Source: Paenibacillus kobensis NBRC 15729 (GTDB lineage: Bacteria > Bacillota > Bacilli > Paenibacillales > Paenibacillaceae). Taken from it: a stretch of DNA of 64,000 nt. Positions within the stretch are counted from its first letter, which is position 1. Each line of letters starts with the position of its first letter. A program made the translations under genes and the position numbers. The notes below the pieces were generated by a model, which saw nothing but the letters and a program-made list of their open reading frames with translations, did no database searches and was not told the origin of the DNA. Positions 34,449 through 43,603 of this stretch are shown here, in pieces. Where the stretch lies: contig NZ_BILZ01000010.1 in NCBI RefSeq assembly GCF_004000825.1, positions 55,830-119,829 of the forward strand. Reading direction: 5' to 3'.

Positions 34449-37400
34449 CTATACGCGCAATTGATCCAGCAGCGCTTTGATCTCCGGCTCCAGCTGCAGT
34501 GCATTCAAGATGACTTGAAGCGCCTCAGCCCGCGTGAGAGCGGATTTCGGTTTAAACTCGCCGTTCGACATCCCTTGGACAAGGCCAGCGTTCGCTGCAT
34601 CTTGGATAGCCTGAACAGCGAAAGCGCCTGCGTTCGAAAGGTCCGAGAGGCTGACGGCGTTCCCCTCTTGCTTCACCGATTGCAAGTTGATCAGTCTAGA
34701 TAGGATCACGGCCATCTCTTCGCGGGTAATGATTTGATCCGGCTTGAATGTGCCATCCTTATACCCTTGGATAATACCGTTCGAAGCTAATGTCTGCACG
34801 GCCTTATGTGCCCAATGCTGGTCCATATCCGTAAAGGTTGCCGTCTTCGAACCGCTTTCGAGGTTGAACACACGGCTCAGAAGGGCAGCGAACTCCGCAC
34901 GGCTGATGGCAGCATTCGGTTTCACCGTTCCATCCTTGTATCCTTCCAATACGCCGAGCTGAATGAATAGGTTCAACGTATTCTCAGCCCAATGGCCTTG
35001 TGCATCGGCTGGAGTTTGTCCAGGTGCAGCAGCATCTTTCAGTCTGCTCTTGAGATTGCTCAAGAGCGCTTCATAGTTGATCACACCATCTTTAAACACT
35101 GCGTGACCAGCAGGTGCAGCAGGCTCTTCCGGCTTCTCCTCTGCAGGAGTTGTCGACGGATTCGTTGTCGGCGTTGTCGATGAAGACGGCGGCGATGTTA
35201 CGGGCGGCGTCTGCACCGTCACGGAATAGCTCGCTGATATTCTGCCATCCTTCGAAGCCACTTTAATTTGAGCGGAACCGACGGCGATGGCATTTACCGT
35301 AAATTGCGTTTTGCCCGTCTGGCTGTCATACGTCATGTTCGTTACCGTCGCTACGCTCGTATCGCTCGAAGTGACATTCACGGATTTGGCCGTCGCATTG
35401 GCAGGGCCTGCCGTCGCTTCGATTATCGTCTGACCGCCCGTCCACAGTGTGTCGTTTGTCCGGCTGAGCACGATGGACTCCGTCAATTGGGCATCGGTCA
35501 GCATCGCAATCAAGTACGTCAGCGGCGAGTTGTAATTGATCGCCTGTTCGTTCGACTCCCAATCGATCGTAGACTCGTTGTAGGCTTTCGCCGGGAACTT
35601 CGCTTTCGAGCTGTTCGGCCCGCCAGGCATGTATCCATTCGGCATCTCGACAATGAAGTCACGCATATAGATCTCATGGTGCGTAATATGAACGCGGTTC
35701 TCGCCATAGCCAGTAATATAGCTGAGCTGGAGAGGGTTCACGCCGAGCAAGTAGTTCAAATCCCCTGCCGCCACTTGCAGAATCGATTCGTCGAACTGGC
35801 CGAGAATTCGGCTGCCGATCGCAAGGCTCATCGGCATGCTTGCCACATTCGCGTTCGCTCCCCAGTAGAAGCCCTCATTCGTTGAATTGCGCCATGTTGC
35901 CTGGTTCAGCGCCATGTCGACCGCCTTGTTCCGCCATGCCGTCCATTTCTCCGTGAACCAGCTCTTCACTTGCGCGTCGACGATTGGAGCACTTAAGTAA
36001 TGATAATATCCGATCATCTCCATGCCATTAATGCCATGCGAGAAATCGGCAGCGTCGAACTTCTCAGCAAAATCCGTGTAATGCCCCACGACGTAATCAT
36101 TATACTCGGCTTCGCCAGTTGCGCGGTAAAGAGCACCAGCAGCGTAGAAACGGTCGTTCTTGTCATTGTCGTCATTGTAAGGCCCGTCCGGCTGCGCAAT
36201 ATATTCCGGATGAGCCGCCAAGTACTCCCATCCTCTTACGGCTGCTTCGAGCAGTGTATTGGCGTACGTCTCCATCCCCGGTACATTGTTAAATACGATC
36301 GAAGCATGTGCCAATGCCCCTACTGTATTAGCCGTTTGCCCTGTCGGAATGATGCTGGAAGATCCCGTTCCGTCCATAATGAACCGGTTCGGCGATTTCT
36401 CCCGGATGACATAAGCGTAGAAGCCGCCGGTAGCATCATCCTGCATCTTCAGGAAGAAGTCCGTTTCGACCTTGATTTCGTCCAGCAAATCCGGCACGCC
36501 GTTCCCGCTCTCCGGTATATTCAGCTTGCCATCCGTGAACAGATGCGGGTAAGTCTCATAGGCCCATAGCAAGTCGGATACAGCCGTTGCTGCAGCCGTT
36601 ACATATTTGCCGGTATCGCCGGCATCCCACCAGCCCCCGGACACATCCTTCGTAATCGACGGGTTCGATTGCAGCGGCAGATTGCTGTCGATCTTGTGGA
36701 GGCCTGTCCGTGCGTACACACCGGCATGAGCTGCATCCAGATCGACATTGGCACGCTGGAAGTAGAAGAACTTCTGCACATCGCCGAGCAGATCTTTATA
36801 AATCTGCGTTCCGATCTCAAATACGACCGACGGATCGGCAACTCCGTTAACCGTTACGTAGTACTCCCCTGGCTCGGTAACCGTTGTAAAATCAGCCTTG
36901 AACACCTTCTCCCCCGATAGAGGATCGTAAGCCTTCACCAGCGACAAAGCGCCGGAATAAGCAATGCTGTCATCGGCCTTGCGCTTCACTTGGAACGGTG
37001 TTCCAACATCAACCGCCAGCTCATTATAATAGCCGCTGACCAGCGCATACTTCTCTCCCTGCTGCACATACCCGACCTGGTTCACTTTAACCGCTGCCGC
37101 CGACGGCTCTTTATCCGGGGACACGATCTTAAGGTTGCTAATCCACACCGTTAGGGGCGCGTTGCTAAGACCGGTCAGCTTCAACAATTGCACCTTGCTC
37201 ATATCGAAGACCGGATTGCTGTCGATAATCTCTTTCATCGGAATCGATACATGCTGCCATTCGGTCGTCACTGGCACGTAAGCATTCACATCCTGCGACA
37301 ACGCGTCTTCATTCGTCTCTTCCGGATTCTCGTCTCCGTCTTTATAGAAAGATCCGTTCACCATACGCTCATGGACGCCGTCACGGAAGCCAATCTTGAA

Positions 37401-37766
37401 CGCTTCTCCTCCATGCAATCCCGCTACATCAAACTCCAACGAGCCGTTCGCATAGTAAGGGGCAAAATTAATGGTTTGCCATCCGTTCGTTTGATAGTGG
37501 GCAGCCCACCAGTCCGTCGCTTCAATCTTTTTGGCCGCTGCTCCCCGGTAGGTATCATCTGTAACGGTAACGCCGTAACCCCAGCCATAATCGGTAATCG
37601 GAATATCGCGAAGCTTGTTCCATTCCGCTCCTCCTGGCGGCAGATACGGATCACCTTCACTTGCCTTCACTTGAACCGCTGGTGCAAGGAGCATAGCAAT
37701 CATGATGCCTGCAAGCATCATCAGCATCGTAGACCGTTGGCGCATAAACGCCTTTGTTCCGTACAT
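34449..37766 (-). CDS. Secreted, SLH-anchored GH9 cellulase
   Basis: Endoglucanase-type enzyme displayed on the cell wall. The 1105-residue protein has a signal peptide (APAVQVKA), a carbohydrate-binding-like module (about 45-205), an N-terminal Ig-like domain of the CelD type (about 222-315; VKVNQVGYVQQGEKYALVSG), the GH9 catalytic domain (about 330-755) with VSGGWWDAGDTGKYVTAAA (catalytic Asp pair) and NEQAINYNSPLTYL (catalytic Glu), a Big_2 domain (about 770-850), a Pro/Thr/Ser linker and three SLH motifs (about 925-1105). AAGGGGGATTTAGG precedes the ATG. A cre-like site suggests catabolite control. Confidence 0.92.
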   Translation of the reverse strand: MYGTKAFMRQRSTMLMMLAGIMIAMLLAPAVQVKASEGDPYLPPGGAEWNKLRDIPITDYGWGYGVTVTDDTYRGAAAKKIEATDWWAAHYQTNGWQTINFAPYYANGSLEFDVAGLHGGEAFKIGFRDGVHERMVNGSFYKDGDENPEETNEDALSQDVNAYVPVTTEWQHVSIPMKEIIDSNPVFDMSKVQLLKLTGLSNAPLTVWISNLKIVSPDKEPSAAAVKVNQVGYVQQGEKYALVSGYYNELAVDVGTPFQVKRKADDSIAYSGALSLVKAYDPLSGEKVFKADFTTVTEPGEYYVTVNGVADPSVVFEIGTQIYKDLLGDVQKFFYFQRANVDLDAAHAGVYARTGLHKIDSNLPLQSNPSITKDVSGGWWDAGDTGKYVTAAATAVSDLLWAYETYPHLFTDGKLNIPESGNGVPDLLDEIKVETDFFLKMQDDATGGFYAYVIREKSPNRFIMDGTGSSSIIPTGQTANTVGALAHASIVFNNVPGMETYANTLLEAAVRGWEYLAAHPEYIAQPDGPYNDDNDKNDRFYAAGALYRATGEAEYNDYVVGHYTDFAEKFDAADFSHGINGMEMIGYYHYLSAPIVDAQVKSWFTEKWTAWRNKAVDMALNQATWRNSTNEGFYWGANANVASMPMSLAIGSRILGQFDESILQVAAGDLNYLLGVNPLQLSYITGYGENRVHITHHEIYMRDFIVEMPNGYMPGGPNSSKAKFPAKAYNESTIDWESNEQAINYNSPLTYLIAMLTDAQLTESIVLSRTNDTLWTGGQTIIEATAGPANATAKSVNVTSSDTSVATVTNMTYDSQTGKTQFTVNAIAVGSAQIKVASKDGRISASYSVTVQTPPVTSPPSSSTTPTTNPSTTPAEEKPEEPAAPAGHAVFKDGVINYEALLSNLKSRLKDAAAPGQTPADAQGHWAENTLNLFIQLGVLEGYKDGTVKPNAAISRAEFAALLSRVFNLESGSKTATFTDMDQHWAHKAVQTLASNGIIQGYKDGTFKPDQIITREEMAVILSRLINLQSVKQEGNAVSLSDLSNAGAFAVQAIQDAANAGLVQGMSNGEFKPKSALTRAEALQVILNALQLEPEIKALLDQLRV

Positions 37767-37787
37767 CCTAAATCCCCCTTTTTAGTG

Positions 37788-37801
37788 ATTAAGCGCTTAC
37801 A
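37788..37801 (-). promoter_or_regulatory. cre-like site upstream of the cellulase
   Basis: ATTAAGCGCTTACA matches the CcpA catabolite-responsive consensus at 12 of 14 positions, about 22 bases before the start codon. Confidence 0.5.
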
Positions 37802-37937
37802 TACCAATTTACAAATAAATCCTCTTCTGAGAAACCCCAATAATTAGAGGCTTTTTCAGAGAGAAATTAGACATGTCCATTGGCAGCGCGGTTACGGGGA
37901 TTGGGGTGTCTACCACGCTCTGGGTGCTAATACGCCA

Positions 37938-37972
37938 AGAAGGCCGATACGACGAGGTATCGGCCTTCTTGC
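37938..37972 (-). terminator. Terminator of the GT2 operon
   Basis: On the minus strand AAGAAGGCCGATAC pairs with GTATCGGCCTTCTT around CTCGTC. The stem itself ends in a short T-run. Confidence 0.75.
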
Positions 37973-37981
37973 TGTCCATGA

Positions 37982-40900
37982 TCACTGTTGATGACCATAA
38001 GTCTCTTTCAAAATATAGTAAGATTGCTTCAATCGCTCTTGGTACTTCGGCGTTTCCCAATTGTCCCACGTGTAGCCTTTCATCGGGGCTATTAAACCCT
38101 TCTCGCTTCGAGGGAAGGAATCCCGCATAGTGCCCTGTTCATCCATGAACATAGCGCCGATTCGAATTTGGTCAATCGAGACGCTTGCACCCATTCCTTG
38201 CTTGGTGAAATCACCCATAAACTCTTTCCGGCTAGGATCCATCGATTGAATGAGCAGCCAAGGAATTCTTAGCTCTATGACCCCGTCCGGACCAATCGAG
38301 TAATCCGTCAGCGAGTCATAGCTATCGGCTTCCGGGTTGCCGTTGCCCTCCTTTAATTTGCCTGTCTCATAGGAGACGAACGGTATCGTCCGTTTCTCTG
38401 TCGGCAAATAATAGTCTTTATTGAGGGCATACAGAATGGGATTAAACACCCCGCTATTAAACGAAGCCGGCTTCTCATTAACCAGTCCAAGCAGATGGCC
38501 ATATTGGAAATTAAAGATGTCGTAGTATGAATCGACCGTTAATCTGGACTTCGCACCGTTCAACTCTGCTAGAAAGTCAACGCCGTTCGAGAATTTTACC
38601 GACTTATTTCCTTGGATGAACGTATTTCCTTGCCCAGGAACGACATCGAGCATAAACGTTGGAAACCCTTGAACAGCCTTGTTCTTATCGTAATCAAGAC
38701 GGAGATATAAGTAACGTTCATCATGGTCGATCGTTAATTTATGGAGAATGCCTCCGTCTTTCTCATAAAGCGGCGGATTGGTCCATTCCTCACCGTTGCC
38801 GTCCACTTTGATTTTAAGCCGGTCGAAGCCGAGCAGACCGAACTGCTGCTCGCTCGTTTGGGCATTGGACCAATACGGCCGGCGGTTGGGGTCGTCGTAA
38901 TCCATCGTGTTCCAAGTTCTCTTGAACCACTCGTCCTGCCATATAAACACGATTCCTCCCAGCAATCCTTCTGCCATGATGTCTTCATATAGCCGTGCTG
39001 CAATCTCGCCCTGCTCCTTCTCGGACAGGAATCCTTGGTTCATCCCGAACGGGTTCTCGTGCGTCTTGCCTCTGGAGCCCGGCACTCCATACTCGGCGAC
39101 CAGAATCGGCAACCGGTGCGCCGCATGAAGCTCGTTCAGATAGGCCGCATAATTGTTCCGTTCGCCCCGATGATCGACATACGTCAAATAATGCGGGTTG
39201 TAGTTCAAGAAATCGGGGTAATACGGATAAATATTATAGGAGGCGAACTGGCCGGCAAGCTTCATCTCCGCCTTCTCATAAATGACGTTCGGATCTACCG
39301 TGACCAAATCTTCCTTGCCTGAAGAATCGGCAGGGTGAGTCAGAAGGTCCGTCGTCACCCAGTTGGTAAAGCTCATGGGGCGAACCGAGTTGTACTGTTT
39401 CTTATCGTACTGCGCGATATAATCCATCTGCTGCGCAAGCCAATACTCGAACGGTCTTGCACCCTTCGTCTCGAAAAAGGCGCCTGAATATTCGCCGATG
39501 CCGTCATGTACCTTATTCGTATTATCGACCATGAAAGGGTACCATTCGATCCCGATGATCCAACCGATCACATATTCGGATATATCAGATTGATAGACAC
39601 CCGACGAATGACCAGGCTCCGGATGGACGATCTTGTTGCCATGAATGACATCGACGATATTTTTCATCTCATCATGGAACTGTTCAACATTGTCCTTATC
39701 GAAAGCATCCAGCGAGTCCTCCAAGCTTTCCTCGTTGATCCATACCCCGTGCATGACATAAATCGGTTGCTTGTGAGATTCGTTATACCGTTTGAGCGCA
39801 TTGTAGAAACCCGGCGGATGGAGGGTGAACACCCGAATCGTATTGGCGTTCATCTCGCCGATATCCTCGAACCATCTGTAGTATTCATCTTCGGTAATCG
39901 CGGCTTCGCCGGGGAAGGCACCCGGTTTCGACATGCCGATATTAACCCCTTTGATCGTCATCGGCGTCCAGACGCCGTCCTTCTTGACCTCGATCTTATC
40001 CCCCTGAACGCGGGCCGGCACGCTTAATTGTCCGGTATTCGCCGTTGCTGCCTCTGCCGGCGCTTCCTCGAACCGTTCCAGTATCGATTGCATCATCGGA
40101 TAGTACGTCGACCAGTAGAACGATTGATCCGAGTACTTCTCTAGCAGCTTGTACAGGCTGGGTAAGCCCTTCATTTGATAAAATTTCGGAACGCTTCGCG
40201 TATCGTTGTAATCGCCAGCATTATAGTAGCTCGTCGACATCCGATGCGTCATGGCCACGACGGCAGCGAATTCCGCCGGGATGCCTTTCTGTTCCAGCAA
40301 AGCCTTTCCGTCATCCGTCAAGCTCCACTTATAGTTGGCCAGCACTTCCGTCCCGGGCCTTGCAGTGACGATATCGAACCAATATTCATAATTCGGACTT
40401 TCGTTCAGCCCGAACCGCTTAGACCCTTCGTCTGTAAAAGAGAGCCGGATGCCTTTCTCCGTCACATGCTTCGACAGCTCCAGCACGACCACTTCTCCGG
40501 TCATATCGTTAACCAGGATGAAGCCCGGACCCTGATAGGTCCATGGCGCTTCATACTGATCGACCAACGACTTCGGTATTTCGTCATTCCGTTCTGGATC
40601 GAGCTCATCGAAGAACCGTCCGGTCCATCCATTCCAGTCGATGCCCATATAATCCGTTACCTGTTTGCGGACGGCCGGGTCTGTAGGAGAGGCGAAGGTG
40701 TTAAATTCCGAGATGAACAAACTTTTCTTCGGCTGAATCAACCTTTCGGCGATCGCTCTCCACTCCTCCTCCTCAAGCCCTCCGTATAGTTTGCCCGAAG
40801 GAGAGCCTTCGCTCGGCGCGGTGCCCCCAGGCAGATCTTCTTCATATACGCCATAGGTGTCCGCCATATAAATGACATCGTAATCATCATATTGCGTCGG

Positions 40901-41170
40901 CAGCGGCCGAATTTCATAGCTCTGTCCATTATCCTTCGGCACGAATCCCTTATAATCGGCAGCTCGATCATAGGAACGGCCGTCATCGGTCGTATATTTG
41001 AGATGGTTAAGGAGCCACGTTACGCCGAGGTGCTCGCGGTACGACTCATCGGGCACGGTTTTGTCGATAATCGCGATTCTCAGCTCGTTCTCGTCCTCGA
41101 GAAGCCACAGTACGATCGGCAGCAGCACGGCAACGAGGATCATAACTCCAATGATATATAATCGTTTCAT
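37982..41170 (-). CDS. Membrane-anchored TIM-barrel (glycosidase-like) protein of a GT2 operon
   Basis: A 1062-residue protein with an N-terminal membrane anchor (about 5-25), a large extracellular first region (about 30-375; has a flavodoxin/GATase-like feel: LRIAIIDKTVP, YDVIYMADTYGVY), a TIM-barrel of the GH clan A type (about 380-780) with candidate catalytic residues in IGWIIGIEWYPF (near 538) and LVAEYGVPG (near 691), and a C-terminal DOMON/CBM9-like beta domain (about 785-1010; LKIKVDGNGEEW). It probably trims or binds the polymer made by the adjacent GT2. The ATG at 41170 overlaps the GT2 stop (ATGA), and AAGGAG precedes it. Exact family unknown to me. Confidence 0.75.
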   Translation of the reverse strand: MKRLYIIGVMILVAVLLPIVLWLLEDENELRIAIIDKTVPDESYREHLGVTWLLNHLKYTTDDGRSYDRAADYKGFVPKDNGQSYEIRPLPTQYDDYDVIYMADTYGVYEEDLPGGTAPSEGSPSGKLYGGLEEEEWRAIAERLIQPKKSLFISEFNTFASPTDPAVRKQVTDYMGIDWNGWTGRFFDELDPERNDEIPKSLVDQYEAPWTYQGPGFILVNDMTGEVVVLELSKHVTEKGIRLSFTDEGSKRFGLNESPNYEYWFDIVTARPGTEVLANYKWSLTDDGKALLEQKGIPAEFAAVVAMTHRMSTSYYNAGDYNDTRSVPKFYQMKGLPSLYKLLEKYSDQSFYWSTYYPMMQSILERFEEAPAEAATANTGQLSVPARVQGDKIEVKKDGVWTPMTIKGVNIGMSKPGAFPGEAAITEDEYYRWFEDIGEMNANTIRVFTLHPPGFYNALKRYNESHKQPIYVMHGVWINEESLEDSLDAFDKDNVEQFHDEMKNIVDVIHGNKIVHPEPGHSSGVYQSDISEYVIGWIIGIEWYPFMVDNTNKVHDGIGEYSGAFFETKGARPFEYWLAQQMDYIAQYDKKQYNSVRPMSFTNWVTTDLLTHPADSSGKEDLVTVDPNVIYEKAEMKLAGQFASYNIYPYYPDFLNYNPHYLTYVDHRGERNNYAAYLNELHAAHRLPILVAEYGVPGSRGKTHENPFGMNQGFLSEKEQGEIAARLYEDIMAEGLLGGIVFIWQDEWFKRTWNTMDYDDPNRRPYWSNAQTSEQQFGLLGFDRLKIKVDGNGEEWTNPPLYEKDGGILHKLTIDHDERYLYLRLDYDKNKAVQGFPTFMLDVVPGQGNTFIQGNKSVKFSNGVDFLAELNGAKSRLTVDSYYDIFNFQYGHLLGLVNEKPASFNSGVFNPILYALNKDYYLPTEKRTIPFVSYETGKLKEGNGNPEADSYDSLTDYSIGPDGVIELRIPWLLIQSMDPSRKEFMGDFTKQGMGASVSIDQIRIGAMFMDEQGTMRDSFPRSEKGLIAPMKGYTWDNWETPKYQERLKQSYYILKETYGHQQ

Positions 41171-42591
41171 TCTGCGGCTCCTTTCTCCGAGAACCCGACC
41201 CGCGCGATCTGTCCCCACGTTTTTCTTCGGAGAAGGAACCGGATCAGACCTTCCACCCGCCAGAACAAGGACAAGGGCTTGTACCAGAACACTTCGGTCA
41301 TGGCCAGCAAGATCATCCGGATAACCTCGCGTCGTCTTGGATAGGTATTCATGCTCCATGCCTCCAGAAGCACAGACGCAATCGAGAACAACGTGCCGTA
41401 CAGGATGAACAGCAGCATGAGAAGGATTGCAAACTCGTAATAAATATTGCCTAGGAAGAATGCCGCGACGACATAGATATACCCGCCAATCTCAATAAGC
41501 GGCCCTAAACATTCCACTAGCCAGAAATAAGGAAACGAAATTAAACCAACGGCTCCGTATTTCGGATTAAACGTCATTCGTTTGTGTGCCCACAGGCTTT
41601 GAATCAGCCCTTGATGCCATCTGCGGCGTTGATTCCTCAAGCCTTTCAGCGTTTGAGGCGCTTCCGTCCAGCAGACCGGATCCGGCACGAATTCGATTCG
41701 ATTGTCCAAGTCCTGCTCCTTAATAAAGCGGTGGAGCTTGACGACCAATTCCATATCCTCACCGATCGTATTGCAGCTGTAGCCGCCAACTTCAACAACC
41801 AGCTTCTTATTAAATACACTGAAAGCGCCGGATATGATAAGGACCATGTTCCATCTGCTCAATGCAATCCGGCCCATTAAGAACGCTCGCAAATACTCGA
41901 TCACTTGCATAACGATAAGAGCGCTATTGGACAACATCGTTTGATGAACGGCACCATTTTGCACATGGAACCCATTGACGATACGTACGTTGCCGCCCGC
42001 AGCGGCCACAGCGCCATTGGACAAAATAATGGGCTTCATAACGCGCAGCAGAGAGTTCTCCTCTAATATCGAATCGCCGTCAATGGAGCAAAAGTAAGGG
42101 TATCTGGAATAGTTAATGCCCGCATTGAGCGCGTCCGCCTTGCCTCCATTCTCCTTGTCGATCAGCCACAAGTGGGAATGAATCGCAGACTGGTATACGC
42201 CTGTAACCCGCTTCGTCTCCAGCTTGCCAGCCCTCGGCTTATCAACGCAAACCATTCGAAAGTGCTCCATGACGAGCTGCAGCGTACCGTCCTTCGAGCC
42301 ATCGTTCACAACCAGCAGCTCCGTCTGCGGATACTTCAAGCTCAGCAAGGAGTAAATGCTGTCTATTACGCCTGCCTGCTCGTTATACACGGGAACAATA
42401 ATCGATACCGGCTTCGAATAAACGGCGTCAATCGTGCTTTCTTCCAGATCACGTTTATCTAATTTGTACTGTCTTCTTAATTCGATCTGGGCAAACACAA
42501 GCATAACGCTATAAACCAAAATAACGATGGCCATATAACAAAAGATGGTCCATCCAAAAAAATACATGATGCCTTCTATCCATCTATTCAT
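41167..42591 (-). CDS. Processive family 2 glycosyltransferase
   Basis: Membrane enzyme that polymerises a sugar at the cytoplasmic face and probably exports the chain. The 474-residue protein has N-terminal helices, the GT2 motifs VVNDGSKDGT, CSIDGDS, GEDMELV and NQRRRWHQG (the QxxRW signature of processive synthases such as cellulose and hyaluronan synthase), then three or four C-terminal helices. It has no PilZ domain, so c-di-GMP would have to act through another protein. GAGAGGGATATGAG precedes the ATG. Sugar substrate unknown. Confidence 0.9.
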   Translation of the reverse strand: MNRWIEGIMYFFGWTIFCYMAIVILVYSVMLVFAQIELRRQYKLDKRDLEESTIDAVYSKPVSIIVPVYNEQAGVIDSIYSLLSLKYPQTELLVVNDGSKDGTLQLVMEHFRMVCVDKPRAGKLETKRVTGVYQSAIHSHLWLIDKENGGKADALNAGINYSRYPYFCSIDGDSILEENSLLRVMKPIILSNGAVAAAGGNVRIVNGFHVQNGAVHQTMLSNSALIVMQVIEYLRAFLMGRIALSRWNMVLIISGAFSVFNKKLVVEVGGYSCNTIGEDMELVVKLHRFIKEQDLDNRIEFVPDPVCWTEAPQTLKGLRNQRRRWHQGLIQSLWAHKRMTFNPKYGAVGLISFPYFWLVECLGPLIEIGGYIYVVAAFFLGNIYYEFAILLMLLFILYGTLFSIASVLLEAWSMNTYPRRREVIRMILLAMTEVFWYKPLSLFWRVEGLIRFLLRRKTWGQIARVGFSEKGAAE

Positions 42592-42619
42592 CTCATATCC
42601 CTCTCACAGGACACTGTAT

Positions 42620-43603
42620 TTAATATGCCGGCTCTGCATCCCGCTTCCCCGCGCGTTGTCTCCGTTCGGAGATGGCCCTGCCTGCCTCCTCGCGTACATA
42701 CCAAGAGCTATCGTTCATCAGCTTCTCCAAATACGGCAGCGACTGTTCATCCGGCAGACGCTGGAGCAATAGGGTCATCATGAAACGCTCTTCCCAGACC
42801 GGCGAGGCTATAAATGAGTCATATTCCGTTAGATCAATCCGAATGTTCAGCTCGTTGATCGCTTTCAATGAACGGATCCGTATTTCCGAATCCTCGTCTC
42901 GCAGACAAGCCTTCAGGAAATCGAGCGTATCCATCTCTTTTCTAATCCCAATCGTATCGATCAGAGCATAGCGGCACTCGGGTACCAATTCCGTATACCG
43001 CTGTTTCAGTTGTTCAAGAAGTGAAGGACTGAGCAACAGCATGTACTGCTTGTATTGAAATTCGGACATCTTCACCGGCATGAACAGGAAGGATTCGATG
43101 AACCGTTCCTCACGGAACAGAAGCTTGATTTTGAGCAATTGAAAATATTCGTCACGCGAAAGCTTGGCCCGTTCCATCTGCTCGCACACATCCAGCAGCG
43201 CATAGATCTGAAAGTCCGCTATACGATACAGGCTGTTCATTCGCTTCCCCCAGTTGCGGCTCGAAAGCATTCGTTTATAATGGCCAACCAGGTGCTCATT
43301 CGCAAATTGCTTTATTTTGCCGCGAATATCCGCATCGGACACATTCATTAAATAAGATAAAAATATTTCCTCCACGGCTTCGATTTCGTACGGAGACACG
43401 GGCACCATTTCCTCGGAGAATGGCGCTAGATTGCGGAAATATTCATACCAGTGCCGATTATGCTTCTCGATATAAGCCTTCTTGACGTGTTGATTCGCTT
43501 TCTCTCTCGTACGCGACCAAAATAAATATAGAGTGATCCCGATGAGCAAAAGCGTGAACAAGAGAATGATCAATGCCACCCATTCTATTGCCACCGTAAT
43601 CAT
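42620..43603 (-). CDS. HEAT-repeat-like membrane protein of the GT2 operon
   Basis: A 327-residue protein: N-terminal membrane helix (AIEWVALIILLFTLLLIGIT), then an all-helical cytoplasmic part whose C-terminal half (about 190-315) has HEAT-like repeats (DFLKACLRDEDSEIRIRSLKAI; LEKLMNDSSWYVREEAGRAI). Probably a scaffold linking the receptor-like first protein to the synthase. Start at ATG 43603, which overlaps the previous stop (ATGA); an ATG two codons earlier is possible. Confidence 0.78.
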   Translation of the reverse strand: MITVAIEWVALIILLFTLLLIGITLYLFWSRTREKANQHVKKAYIEKHNRHWYEYFRNLAPFSEEMVPVSPYEIEAVEEIFLSYLMNVSDADIRGKIKQFANEHLVGHYKRMLSSRNWGKRMNSLYRIADFQIYALLDVCEQMERAKLSRDEYFQLLKIKLLFREERFIESFLFMPVKMSEFQYKQYMLLLSPSLLEQLKQRYTELVPECRYALIDTIGIRKEMDTLDFLKACLRDEDSEIRIRSLKAINELNIRIDLTEYDSFIASPVWEERFMMTLLLQRLPDEQSLPYLEKLMNDSSWYVREEAGRAISERRQRAGKRDAEPAY

